Assembly (NCBI GenBank): GCA_963725415.1
Contig: CAVRZY010000104.1
Span: forward strand, 18,348-82,347
Origin: CAVRZY01 sp963725415
GTDB taxonomy: Bacteria > Acidobacteriota > Terriglobia > Bryobacterales > Bryobacteraceae
Direction: 5' to 3'
Length of the DNA stretch: 64,000 bases
Part shown: in pieces, positions 35,826 through 45,343 of the stretch
Layout of the letters: every line of letters starts with the position of its first letter
Position numbering within the stretch: position 1 is the stretch's first letter
Notes under the pieces: generated by a model
What the model was told of the DNA's origin: nothing
Seen by the model: only the letters and a program-made list of their open reading frames with translations
Databases searched by the model: none
Made by a program: the position numbers and the translations under genes

Positions 35826-36923
35826 TCAGACGCTCAGAGGGTAGGCGCCGTACTTGAACGCGGCCTGGCGCATGGCATTGAAATTCTCCAGCGGAACATA
35901 GGAGGTCACCGAGTTGCTGGAACCCAGGCAGTAGCCCCCTCCCGGCCCTACCGTTCGGATGCGCTCCTTCACCTCGGCCTCGACTTCGCTAGGCATGCCC
36001 CGAGTGAGCGTGTAGCCGAGATCGATGTTGCCGATCAGACTGGCGCGCCCGCCGATCTTGTTCTTCAGTTCCGTGATGTCCATGGCCTTGGGCTCGACCG
36101 GGTGCAGAGCGTCGAAGCCGCAGCCCAGAAGGTCCTCGATCACCGTGTCGAGGCGGCCGTCGGAATGAAAGATGTTCGGCAGCCCGCGCTCGCGCACCAT
36201 GGTGCAGTTCCAGCGGTACCAAGGGAAGACGAATTCGCGGAAGTGCTTCGGCGTCACAATCAGCCCTTCCGAATAAGCCAGATCGTCCGGGTGCGTCACG
36301 GCGCCCACTACGTCGAAGCCCAGAACCCGCAGCAGCACGCGGCTCTGGATGGCCCAGACGCGATCGTACATGCGGCGGATCAACTCGGGTTGCTCGTACA
36401 AGGAGAAGCAGAAGGTCTCCATTCCCATCAGCGTCCACACGGCCGTGAACACCCAACCCATGTAGGCGATCACTTTCATCCCCGGCGGCAGGTATGACTT
36501 CACTTCTTCGAAAGCCGATAGGTCCATCCGCTCCGGCTCCGGCCAAGGGAAGCGCTCGAACTCCTCCCGGTTGGTGATGACCCCCTGGCCCTCCTCGGCC
36601 CAGGTAATGGTGCGGTCCTCGGTCGAGTAGATGCTGTAGGCGGCCCGGCCTTGCCGCTGCCTGGGCGTCTGGATGCCTTTCTCGGACACCGACAACCCAG
36701 GGCGGATGACGCTGCGAATTCCAGCCTGGAGCGGCACAAAGTCGTAACCGGCCTTCACCCAGAACTCGACTTCGTCCTGGAGGGTTTGGATCGGCCGCCC
36801 AAGAAAGGCGGCCTTGACGTCGCTGTCGACACTGAATTCGACGATGGGAACGTAGTCCGGCGTGCCCTGCCGCAGAAGCGCGCGCCGGAGATTCTCGAAG
36901 TTGGGCTTTCGGCTGTGGTCCAT
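35826..36923 (-). CDS. uroporphyrinogen-decarboxylase-like (URO-D/MtaA fold) protein
   Basis: 365 residues from ATG 36923, which overlaps the aminotransferase stop (TAATG). The URO-D fold is indicated by VPIVEFSVDSDVKAAFLG, FVPLQAGIRS, FGLSxYEQPELIRRMYDRV-like helix (CFSLYEQPELIRR), GFDVVGAVTHPDDLAYSEGL, IFHSDGRLDTVIEDLLGCGF, HPVEPKAMDITELK and a C-terminal GGGYCLGSSN. Acidobacteria have many such paralogues; they are not haem enzymes and are probably methyltransferase- or decarboxylase-like, acting on unknown substrates. Co-transcribed with a DegT aminotransferase. Confidence 0.82.
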   Translation of the reverse strand: MDHSRKPNFENLRRALLRQGTPDYVPIVEFSVDSDVKAAFLGRPIQTLQDEVEFWVKAGYDFVPLQAGIRSVIRPGLSVSEKGIQTPRQRQGRAAYSIYSTEDRTITWAEEGQGVITNREEFERFPWPEPERMDLSAFEEVKSYLPPGMKVIAYMGWVFTAVWTLMGMETFCFSLYEQPELIRRMYDRVWAIQSRVLLRVLGFDVVGAVTHPDDLAYSEGLIVTPKHFREFVFPWYRWNCTMVRERGLPNIFHSDGRLDTVIEDLLGCGFDALHPVEPKAMDITELKNKIGGRASLIGNIDLGYTLTRGMPSEVEAEVKERIRTVGPGGGYCLGSSNSVTSYVPLENFNAMRQAAFKYGAYPLSV

Positions 36924-38267
36924 TATAGTCTCGCTAACTGCGAGCGCTTCGCCCATACCTTTTCGAAGGCCTGGACGTATTGCTCGATCAGCTCGGAGGC
37001 CTCCTGGTAGAACAACGGCAGGCGCACGGACGTCCGGTTCACCTGTGCAGTACCAGGAAGGTCGTTGGGAATCACTGGCGGGTGATGCCACCACCTGGCT
37101 TCCGAGTAGAGCCTGTACTTGTGTTGCTCGTCATAAGTGCCGGGGCCGGCTTGGACGCCTTCAGCGCGGAGAGCTTTGATGAGCCTGTCTTTGGGACAAC
37201 CGGCCTTTGACTCATCCAGAAAAAGCATATGGCACGCCCAGTAGATGCGCTTGGCATCGGGCCGGCAGAATGGTCTCGATATCCCCGGCAACTGGATCAG
37301 CCGATCAGTCAGCTTGCGGACCTGGGTGTCAACAAACGCGTTGCGCTCCTCCAGTCCGCGAAGCTGTTTGCGCGCCAGCGCCGCCGCCAGGGGGTGAATC
37401 CTGAACTTCGGCCCCATGCCCGTGCCGGCGTAGCCCCGGTAGGGACTATCTTCGGGAAAGGAAGCCGGCAGTTCGTAGTTGCCAAACATCGTGGCGCGCT
37501 CGTAGTACTCTCGGGTCTGATACATTCCGGCGCCGCCTTCAATCGTCGGAAGAGTCTTGCTGGCCTGAAAGCTGTAGACGCCGATGGCGCCCCAAGTGCC
37601 CACCGGCTTCCCCTGCAAAGACGCACCCTGCGCCTGGGCGGCGTCTTCCACCACGATCAGCCCATGCTCTTTGGCAAAGGCGCAGATCTGGTCCATATCG
37701 CAAGGGTTTCCGAAGGAGTGCATGGGCAGCAAGACCCGCGTCCGAGCGGTCAGATGCGTGGCGGCGTAGTTGAGGTCAAAGGTCATCGTGCGCGGATTGA
37801 TGTCAACGAAGATCGGCACGTAACCAAAGAAGTGCATGGGCGCGGTGGTGGCCCAGGCTGTATACGAGGGCGCCAGGATCTCGCTGCCGCCCGGGAGATC
37901 GAGTGCGAAGAACATCGACATCAGGGCGCTGGTCCCGTTGCAATGGGCCTTGACATATGGGACCTTGAGGTACTCCTTGAGCCTCGCTTTCCAGCAGCGG
38001 GATCTCCTGGTAGAACTTGTTGCTCCCCAGCAATTCGAGGACAGCGTTTCGCTCCTCTTCGCCGTACCGCGGCCACTTGGTAAGCTCCACCTGCCGGGAG
38101 GCCGGAACGGTGACCGCCTTGGGTCCGCCGTCAAGGGCCAGAGTCTCGGTTGGGGAAGGAGAAGCGGCTCTGGCCACGGCGCCGGCGCCGGCAATCGCAG
38201 CCGTGCCTCCCTGGACGAAACATCGCCGGGTGCTCCCGGCCCTTCCACTCTCGACCTTCTTCGACAT
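36923..38267 (-). CDS. DegT/DnrJ/EryC1-type aminotransferase with Tat-like signal, one frameshift
   Basis: About 447 residues after repair of a one-base shift near 37993 (EIPLLE continues as ARLKEYLKVPYVKA). PLP-dependent sugar or secondary-metabolite aminotransferase family: AHCNGTSALMSMFFAL (PLP phosphate loop), VVEDAAQAQGAS (Asp to pyridine N), YSFQASKTLPTIEGG with the Schiff-base Lys in SFQASKTL. The N-terminus STRRCFVQGGTAAIAGAGAV is a twin-arginine signal, implying export of a folded PLP enzyme. AGGGGGAAGAG precedes the ATG at 38267. The stop overlaps the URO-D-like start, so they form an operon. Confidence 0.8.
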
Positions 38268-38381
38268 GGCTCTTCCCCCTGGACCTGATCCCGTACAACG
38301 CTAGCAACTCGAAGCGCAAAAAACAAGCGCTCCCGCCACTTGCCCTCCCCCAGTTTCACACCGGGCCACTCCGCAGTCCGC

Positions 38382-38445
38382 GTAATTCGGGGACTGGCGC
38401 GAATTTCGCCGCATTCGCGAAATTCGTGGCCTGTACCCGAATTAC
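38382..38445. repeat. 64-bp palindromic repeat, copy 1
   Basis: Starts GTAATTCGGGGACTGGCG and ends TGTACCCGAATTAC. The arms pair over most of the length, with inner GCGAATTTCGC / GCGAAATTCG. Similarity to copy 3 continues about 43 bp beyond the right end (GCATTGGTCCGGT, AAAGAAACTG). It lies in the spacer between the aminotransferase and the EEP nuclease. Confidence 0.75.
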
Positions 38446-38561
38446 CGCCCCCGCATTGGTCCGGTGAAAGAAACTGCGGGAGGGCAAGCCCCCGCCAGGC
38501 AGGGATTTCCTCGCCACCCTGCCCGGAGGGTTTATAATTGAGAAGAACAAGGGGGCGCAAG

Positions 38562-39603
38562 ATGAGCACTCTGCTTTGCACGTTCAACGTCAATAACCTG
38601 TTCGCTCGCTACAGGTTCGGAAAGACGTTTCCCGGCGACATGTCCGGGAAGAGCAAGATCGAAGACCCTGACCACGGCTACCTCCCGGTCTACAACCTCT
38701 CCAACTGGGAGCTGTTCAACCAGGCACAGAGGCAAGCTCGCGGTGAAGTCAATCACCCGGGACGGCTCAGTTCTGCCTGACGTCCTTTGCCTGGTGGAAG
38801 TAGAAAGCATGCTGGCGCTGCGCAAGTTCAACGATGATCCTACTCTCCTCAACGGAGCTTATAAGTACGCCCTGCTGATCGACTCGCGCGACTTTCGCCA
38901 GATCGACGTCGCCATCCTCTCCAACAAGCGGATCCTGAACGTGCGATCGCACGTGGACGACCGAGATCCCAACAACCCGCAAGAGTACATGTTTTCCCGC
39001 GATTGCCTGGAACTGGAGATCGCGCTCAACGATTCCGGATCACAGAAGCTGACCCTGTTCCTGAATCATCTGAAATCCAAGCTGGCTGAGTCGGAACAGG
39101 AGAAGCAGGATGCGGCCGCGCGCCGGCAAAGGCAGGCCGAATACGTGCGTGATCTCATACATCAGCGCTTCCCAGGATCTGCGTTTAACAGTGAATTGTT
39201 CGCCGTTGTAGGCGACCTGAACGACGAGCCGGAGTCGGATCCCGTGAAGCCTCTAACGCAGGATGCGGGACTCGCTGATGCGCTGCTGCGCGTCCCGGCG
39301 AAGGAGCAGCGCTGGACGGAGTGGTACCGCGGCGGAAACGCGGTTTCGCAGTTGGACTACATTCTCATGTCGCCGGCCCTGGATAGCGCTACCGCGGGCG
39401 AGGACCCGGCCATCGAGCGCCGAGGCATCGGGTACAAGTCGAAATTGCAGAGCGGCGGTTTCGGCCCCAGGAAATCGCACTTCCACGCGTTTGAGGGCGA
39501 TCCCAGTCCAGTCGAAATCGACTTTCAGTTCCCCAGGTTCGCCGGAGTGGATATACAGAACGCCGCATCCGACCATTGCCCGTTGTTCTTGCGCATCCCG
39601 TGA
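38562..39603 (+). CDS. endonuclease/exonuclease/phosphatase (EEP) family protein, one frameshift
   Basis: About 346 residues after repair of a one-base insertion near 38737 (FNQAQRQ continues as LAVKSITRDGSVLPDVLCLV). ATG 38562 with GGGGG upstream. EEP-fold metal-site motifs in order: CTFNVNNLF (N-x-N), LPDVLCLVEVES (catalytic E), FLNHLKSK, FAVVGDLNDEPES (G-D-x-N), SQLDYILMSP (D-Y-I) and a terminal ASDHCPLFLRI (S-D-H). It could cleave nucleic acids, sugar phosphates or phospholipids. No signal peptide. It is convergent with the ChbG-like gene. Confidence 0.85.
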
Positions 39604-39606
39604 GGC

Positions 39607-40493
39607 TTACCGCCTCTGCTTCCACAACTCCCGGTAGTTGGTCAGAATGATGCCTTTCTTCAGGATCGCGGACCGCACTTCCAGGCTGGTCACCACGTTC
39701 AGTTCTTCGGCCCTGTGCCTGCCGACTCCGCCCTCGACGAAGATGTCTTTAGGCTCCGAGTGGATCAGCGCCCGCTGCTCCGGCGAATCGATGCCGATGT
39801 GGCAGACCCATAGCCACAGCCCGGGCTGGAGCCCCTCCAGAAGCTGCACCGCCCTTTTCAGCTTCTGATCGATAGGCGTCGTATATACGCTGATGTTCTT
39901 CTCGCCCAGGTGCGAGGAAATGGGCAGGTCATAATCGGCCCCGATCTTATTGATGACTCCATCCAGCCCCGGATACTGCGACGCGCTCACATAGTGCAGA
40001 TCAATGTATTGCACGTTGACCCCGCGCTTCTTGGCCAGGTTGATCTGGGCCCGCAATTCGGCGTCGATCTCTTCGAGTTTTGGCTGATGCGCAAAAAGCT
40101 CGCCCGGAGAGGTATAAAGATATCCGTCGCTATCCACGATCGAGCGCACTTTATCCCAGGGCAGCACGGGCCGCCAGCGGAACCCCCGCCACTCCCCGAC
40201 CAGGCACAGGTGAACGCCGATGCACCATCCCGGATTCCTCCGCGCAAGCTCCGCCGCGCCCTCAAACCAAGGCCCAGGCACTACCATGGCGCCGCACGTC
40301 AACACGCCTTGGTTAAAAGCCTTTTCAAAAGCCACCAGTGACCCTGCGTCATTCCCAGGTCGTCTCCACGCACCAGCAGTCTGACCTCCTGGGCTTGGGC
40401 CGCCAGCGCTAGCATCAGGATGCCGCACACTGGAACGGAGGCAGCACGGAAATTGCAGAAGCGACGCCGCGCTAGTGACCTCATAACCGGCAT
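39607..40493 (-). CDS. ChbG/YdjC-family carbohydrate deacetylase, exported, one frameshift
   Basis: About 295 residues after repair of a one-base deletion near 40347 (VRGDDLGMTQG continues as SLVAFEKAFNQ). N-terminal basic and hydrophobic signal (RSLARRRFC... LMLALAAQAQ). YdjC metal-site motifs: RGDDLGM (Asp pair), WCIGVHLCLVGEWRG (His) and YIDLHYVSASQYPGL (D-x-H). A late His is present in WVCHIGIDSPEQRAL. By family it removes acetyl groups from chito-oligosaccharides or related sugars. It is next to a sulfatase and other exported sugar enzymes. Confidence 0.8.
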
Positions 40494-40591
40494 TCTAGTT
40501 GGCAGCCAAGCCGAGGTCAAACACCTTTTCCCCCCGCCAGTCCAGTCGCACCGAAGTTGGTATCCTTCGAAAGGATCCAAAGGAGAAGGAG

Positions 40592-42385
40592 ATGGCAACT
40601 GAGACCCACAATGTGAGTCACCCGCCCAGCCGGCGGGGATTTCTGCGAACGACCGGCGTCGCGGCAACGCTGTCACGATCAGCTCTTGCTTCAGGCAATT
40701 CCGGCCCGAATCGCCCGCCGAACGTCATCATATTCCTCACCGACGATCAGGGTTACGGCGACCTGTCCTGCCACGGAAATCCCGTACTCAGGACTCCGGC
40801 GCTGGACAGGCTGCACAGCGAAAGCGTTCGCTTCACCGACTTTCATGCCGCGCCCATGTGCACGCCCACGCGCGGTCAGCTTCTGACCGGACAAGACGCG
40901 CTCCACAACGGCGCCACCTCCGTCACCGCGGGCCGGGCCATTATCCGCCGCGGCATCCCCACCATGGGGGAGATCTTCGCCGCCAGCGGGTACTCCACCG
41001 GGCTGTTCGGCAAGTGGCACGTCGGAGACAACTATCCCTACCGTCCCATGGACCGTGGCTTCCAGGAGGCCAAGTACTTCTTCGGTTGGGGCCTGAGCTC
41101 CGCTCCGGAGTTCGACAACGACTATTTCGACGGCCGCTACCGCGACAAGGGCGTCATGAAGCGCTTCCCCGGCTACTGCACGGACTTCTGGTTCGAAGAG
41201 GCGATGAAGTGGATGCGCGAGCGCCAGCGCAAGCGGGAAGCGTTCTTCTGCTACCTGCCCACCAACACGCCCCACGGCCCCGCCTGGGTGGCCGACAAGT
41301 ACTCCGCGCCCTACAAGAAGCCCGGGCTGCCGGCGGCCTTCTTCGGCATGATCGCCAACCTGGACGAGAACTTCGGCAAGCTGGAGGCCTTTCTCCAAGA
41401 GACGGGGTTGCGCGAGAACACCATTCTGATCTACATGACCGACAACGGCGGCACCGCCGGTGTCCCGGTCTTCAACGCCGGCATGCGCGCCCGCAAGACG
41501 CAGATTTACGACGGCGGGCACCGCGTGCCGTGCTTCGTGCGCTGGCCCGCCGGCGGCCTGCGCTCGCCCGGCGACATCGGCCTGCCGGCGCAGATGCAGG
41601 ATGTCCTGCCCACTCTCATCGACCTGTGCGGGCTGAAGCGGCCCCGCAATGCGGACTTCGACGGCGCCAGCCTCGCCGGGCTGCTGAAAGGCGCCAAGGA
41701 CCGGCTTGCCGACCGCATGCTGGTCGTGCAATACGGCCAGATTCTCAAAAAATGGGATTCCTGCGTCATCTGGGGCAAGTGGCGGCTCGTCAAGGGGGAG
41801 GAACTCTACGACATCCAGGCCGATCCGGGGCAAACGAGCGACGTGACCGCGCAACATCCGGACGTCGTGAAGAAGATGCGGGACCATTACGAGGCCTGGT
41901 GGGGACGCCTGGAGCCGGCTTTGCGCGACTTCTGTCCCATCAGCATCGGGTCGGAGCAGGAGAACCCGGTCTGCCTCTCTTCCTCGGACTGGCAGGAGAT
42001 CTACTGCGACAATGTCAACTCGATTCTCAGCGGGGCGGGTGGCCCCCAAGGCGGCCCCTGGAGCGTGCTCGTGGAGCGGGACGGCGAGTACGAAATCGCG
42101 CTTCGCCGCTGGCCCGCTGAGAAGGACCTGCCGCTCAATGCGGGCTGCCCGGAGAAGCAGATGACGGCCGGCTCCTTGCCGGCCGGAAAGGCCCTGCCCA
42201 TCGCCCGCGCCCGCCTCACCATCGCGGGACAGGACCTGTCCGCAAAGACCGCCGCCGCCGACAAAGCTGCTATATTCCGCGTGAGCCTGAAGGGTGGCAC
42301 AAAGACCCAACTCCACGCCTGGTTTCAGGACGCCGCCGGCGCAGATCTGTGCGGCGCTTACTACGCCTACGTGCGCCGGCTTTGA
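40592..42385 (+). CDS. Tat-exported Cys-type sulfatase
   Basis: 597 residues from ATG 40592 with AGGAGAAGGAG just upstream. Tat signal SRRGFLRTTGVAATLS. Type I sulfatase domain: metal-binding DDQGYGD, the formylglycine motif C90-T-P-T-R94 in MCTPTRGQLLTG, FGKWHVGD, YMTDNGG (metal Asp/Asn) and GGHRVPCFVRWP. The Cys needs oxidation by a formylglycine-generating enzyme, which is not in this window. A C-terminal beta domain of about 100 residues (SVLVERDGEYEIALRRWPAE) is common in soil and marine carbohydrate sulfatases. Likely removes sulfate from glycans or aryl sulfates in the periplasm. Confidence 0.9.
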   Translation: MATETHNVSHPPSRRGFLRTTGVAATLSRSALASGNSGPNRPPNVIIFLTDDQGYGDLSCHGNPVLRTPALDRLHSESVRFTDFHAAPMCTPTRGQLLTGQDALHNGATSVTAGRAIIRRGIPTMGEIFAASGYSTGLFGKWHVGDNYPYRPMDRGFQEAKYFFGWGLSSAPEFDNDYFDGRYRDKGVMKRFPGYCTDFWFEEAMKWMRERQRKREAFFCYLPTNTPHGPAWVADKYSAPYKKPGLPAAFFGMIANLDENFGKLEAFLQETGLRENTILIYMTDNGGTAGVPVFNAGMRARKTQIYDGGHRVPCFVRWPAGGLRSPGDIGLPAQMQDVLPTLIDLCGLKRPRNADFDGASLAGLLKGAKDRLADRMLVVQYGQILKKWDSCVIWGKWRLVKGEELYDIQADPGQTSDVTAQHPDVVKKMRDHYEAWWGRLEPALRDFCPISIGSEQENPVCLSSSDWQEIYCDNVNSILSGAGGPQGGPWSVLVERDGEYEIALRRWPAEKDLPLNAGCPEKQMTAGSLPAGKALPIARARLTIAGQDLSAKTAAADKAAIFRVSLKGGTKTQLHAWFQDAAGADLCGAYYAYVRRL

Positions 42386-42491
42386 GCCGCCTCCTCAGCT
42401 CGCGCAATTCGGGGACAGGCGATGAATTTTGCCTTCCAAATTCGTTGCCTCTCTCTCGAAAATCTCGCCATCCTCATCTGCGGCAACCCGC

Positions 42492-42555
42492 GTAATTCGG
42501 GGACTGGCGCGAATTTCGCGGCCTTTGCGAAATTCGTGGCCTGTACCCGAATTAC
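42492..42555. repeat. 64-bp palindromic repeat, copy 2
   Basis: Same length and ends as copy 1, with a few substitutions. It is preceded at 42399-42446 by a decayed partial copy (CAATTCGGGGACAGGCGATG). Spacer 42386-42790 contains no gene. Confidence 0.75.
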
Positions 42556-42572
42556 CCCCCGCACTGACCCGC

Positions 42573-42636
42573 GTAATTCGGCGACTGGCGTGAATTTCCC
42601 CGCCTTTGCGAAATTCGTGGCCTGTACCCGAATTAC
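42573..42636. repeat. 64-bp palindromic repeat, copy 3
   Basis: 17 bp after copy 2. It shares with copy 1 the additional right flank (GCATTGGTCCGGT, AAAGAAACTG and GGGAGGGCAAG). Left arm has one change (TTCGGCGACT for TTCGGGGACT). Confidence 0.75.
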
Positions 42637-42790
42637 CCTCCCCGCATTGGTCCGGTCAAAGAAACTGGGGGAGGGCAAGGGTTTTTGCCGTGTTCCATGC
42701 CCACTGTCTGAATCGCAGTAACGTGTTGCAGTTACTGTCCACCGGGTGTATCCTTAGGAAGCGCTGGCCGCTGGGCCTGGAGGACTCCCC

Positions 42791-45343
42791 ATGAACGCAG
42801 TTACCATCCGTGATCTCTCGCTCGGCGAGATCGGGCTTCCCAAACCTCTCGAGGATTTGCGGAAGGCGTATTTCCAGGCCGCGCCCGAGATCTGCACGGA
42901 GCGCCCGGCTTTGATCACCAGGTACAGCCGCGAAGCGGGCTTCTTCGCCCGGGACAGGATCACCGCCCTGGACAAAGCCCGCCTCTACAAGTGGGTACTG
43001 GAAAACCGGAGTCCGATAGTGTGGCACACCACGGCCCACAGGCGGACCGCCGGCGGCATGGAAGAGTTCACTTTCCAGGACAGCTCGCCCTTTGCGGGTT
43101 CCACCACCAGCAAGTTCAAGGGCGTGCTGATGTACCCGGAGTTCCTGGCCCTGGCGCTCTGGCCGGAACTGGGGACAATTTCCCGCCGGAAAAGCAACCC
43201 TTATTACATCAGTGAGGAGGAGATCAAGACGCTGAATTTCGATGTCTTCCCCCACTGGATGCATGACAACATTACGGAGCTGGCCCGCGCCCGCGGCAGC
43301 GATGAGGACCGGAGACGGCTGCAACTCCTGCAAAGGTTCGTGTTGTTCCTGGCGAGCAAGCCCAACTGCATCTCCCACACCATTCCGGATTTCTCGCGGG
43401 CCGTCAACGAGGGCCTGCGGGCCCTCATCGACGAGGCCCGGACGCGCCGAGAGCGCGCCGGGGATCAGTCCACGAAGGACTTCTATGAGGCCATCGCCGA
43501 GGTGCTGGAAGGCATCGTCGGCTATGCCCGCAATCTAGCGGCTGCAGCCGAAGCCATGAGCAAGCGCGAAACCGATCCCCCCAAGAGGGCGGCTCTGGCG
43601 GAGATGGCGCGGATCTACCGCCGGGTCCCGGAACGCGCGGCCGAAACCTTTCGCGAGGGGCTGACCACGGTCTGGGTCTGCTGGATGGCGGCCCACCTGG
43701 AGAACCCCAACGTGGGCCTGAGCCTCGGGCGCCTGGATCAGCTCCTTTACGAGCTCTATCGCCGGGACATCCAGGCCAACCGGCTGACCGTAGAACAGGC
43801 GGTGGAACTGCTCGGGTATCTGTGGCTGAAGATCGGTGACCACGTCCCCATGGTCCCCAACGGCGGCGAACAGCTCTTCGGAGGGACCGGTTCCAACCAG
43901 GCCATCACCATCGGCGGAGTGGACGCCGAGGGCCGGGACGCGGTCAACGACCTGACCTACGTCATGCTCCGCGCCACCGAGCTGATGAAGTTGCGGGACC
44001 CCAATCTCAACGCCCGCTATCACCCCGAGGTGAGCCCGCAGGCCTACCTCCGGAGGCTGTGCGAAGCCAACATCAACTCCGGGGCCACCCCCGCGCTGCA
44101 CAACGACCGGGCGGTCATACGCGCGTTGACGGCCAGCGGGCACAGCCTGGCCCAGGCCCGAGACTACGGCATTATCGGCTGCGTCGAGCCGGGCAGCAAC
44201 GGCCGTCTCTACGGCCATTCCGGCGCGCTGTTGCTGAATCTGCCGTCGGCACTGGAACTGACGCTGTTCAACGGCCGCCACCGGCAGTTTGGCATGGACA
44301 CGCTGATCAGCTTGGAAACCGGCGACCCGGCCGGCTTCACTTCCTTCGCGCAGTTCCAGGAAGCCTTGCGCAAGCAGTTGCTCTGGCTTGTCGAGCAGGC
44401 CGTGGCGCTCAACGATTGGCTCGGCCAAGTCCACCGGGATTTCTACCCCACCCCGATCCTTTCCGCCTTTTTTGAAGGGCCGATCGAGAAAGGCAAGGAC
44501 CTGATCGAGGGAGGGGCCGCGATCAATTCCTCCGGCATTGCCATTATCGGGCTGGCTGACGTCGCGGATTCGCTCACCGCCATCGAGACTATGGTTTTCC
44601 AGGAACAACGCATCAGCTTGGCGGAGTTCCTCGACGCCCTGCGCAAGAACTACGAAGGCTACGCCTGGCTGCTCACCCGGCTGAACGATCCCCAGAAGGT
44701 CCCGCGGTTCGGCAACGATGACCCGCGCGCGGACGGCTGCGCGCTGTGGCTGGTCGAGACGCTGCATGAGGCCGTCCAGGGCCGGCGGAACTACCGCGGG
44801 GGCAACTATCGGATTGGATACTGGACCATGACCAACCACGCCGGTTTCGGCCACCTCAGTGGAGCCACTCCGAACGGGCGAAAGGCCGGCGCGAACTTCT
44901 CCAGCGGCGTGACCCCCAACTCCGGGGTCACTCCCTACCTGACCGCCGCCCTGCGGTCGGTGGCCAAGTTGCCGCCAGAGTTCATCGACAACGGCATGGC
45001 CCTGAACCTGAAGTTCACGCCCGACGACGGCGAGCGCCAGCAGGTGCTGGACAACTTTGTGGCCGCCGTCCAGGGCTATTTCGAGGCCACCCAGGACCAG
45101 CCGGCCGGCGGCATGGAGATCCAGTTCAACGTCACCTCTCACCGGGATTTCGTGGAGGCCGTCAGGGACCCCAGCCGGTACGACACGCTGCTGGTGCGCG
45201 TCTCCGGCTACACCGCCTATTTCAAGGACCTAAACCCCCAAATGCAGCAAGAGATCATCGATCGGACTGAGTACCGCCTCTCCACCGGGCAGGCGGTGCC
45301 GTACGAGCCTCTCCCGCTGTCCAAAGGAGCCGGCCATGCCTAA
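42791..45343 (+). CDS. glycyl radical enzyme, dehydratase/lyase-type active site, substrate unknown
   Basis: 850 residues, PFL-like ten-stranded barrel. The glycyl radical site is G806 in RVSGYTAYF near the C-terminus. The thiyl Cys and general base are C464 and E466 in GIIGCVEPG, the GCVEP pattern of glycerol dehydratase, choline TMA-lyase and isethionate lyase, not the CC pattern of pyruvate formate-lyase. What follows (GSNGRLYGHSGALLLNLPSA) differs from the named families I remember, so the substrate is open. GGAGG precedes the ATG. It overlaps the SCP2-like gene by eight bases. The enzyme requires strictly anoxic activation by the radical SAM activase two genes downstream. Intact, no frameshift. 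Confidence 0.9.
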   Translation: MNAVTIRDLSLGEIGLPKPLEDLRKAYFQAAPEICTERPALITRYSREAGFFARDRITALDKARLYKWVLENRSPIVWHTTAHRRTAGGMEEFTFQDSSPFAGSTTSKFKGVLMYPEFLALALWPELGTISRRKSNPYYISEEEIKTLNFDVFPHWMHDNITELARARGSDEDRRRLQLLQRFVLFLASKPNCISHTIPDFSRAVNEGLRALIDEARTRRERAGDQSTKDFYEAIAEVLEGIVGYARNLAAAAEAMSKRETDPPKRAALAEMARIYRRVPERAAETFREGLTTVWVCWMAAHLENPNVGLSLGRLDQLLYELYRRDIQANRLTVEQAVELLGYLWLKIGDHVPMVPNGGEQLFGGTGSNQAITIGGVDAEGRDAVNDLTYVMLRATELMKLRDPNLNARYHPEVSPQAYLRRLCEANINSGATPALHNDRAVIRALTASGHSLAQARDYGIIGCVEPGSNGRLYGHSGALLLNLPSALELTLFNGRHRQFGMDTLISLETGDPAGFTSFAQFQEALRKQLLWLVEQAVALNDWLGQVHRDFYPTPILSAFFEGPIEKGKDLIEGGAAINSSGIAIIGLADVADSLTAIETMVFQEQRISLAEFLDALRKNYEGYAWLLTRLNDPQKVPRFGNDDPRADGCALWLVETLHEAVQGRRNYRGGNYRIGYWTMTNHAGFGHLSGATPNGRKAGANFSSGVTPNSGVTPYLTAALRSVAKLPPEFIDNGMALNLKFTPDDGERQQVLDNFVAAVQGYFEATQDQPAGGMEIQFNVTSHRDFVEAVRDPSRYDTLLVRVSGYTAYFKDLNPQMQQEIIDRTEYRLSTGQAVPYEPLPLSKGAGHA

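Noticed and set aside
40691..42316. 541-residue open frame opposite the sulfatase
   Set aside because: Shadow of a gene with clear catalytic motifs.
38382..42636. 64-bp repeats considered as CRISPR repeats or att sites
   Set aside because: Too long, palindromic over nearly the full length, only three copies, no spacer periodicity and no integrase.
43535..45142. 535-residue open frame on the minus strand
   Set aside because: It is the shadow of the glycyl radical enzyme, with Gly/Val/Gln-rich low-complexity composition and no ribosome site.
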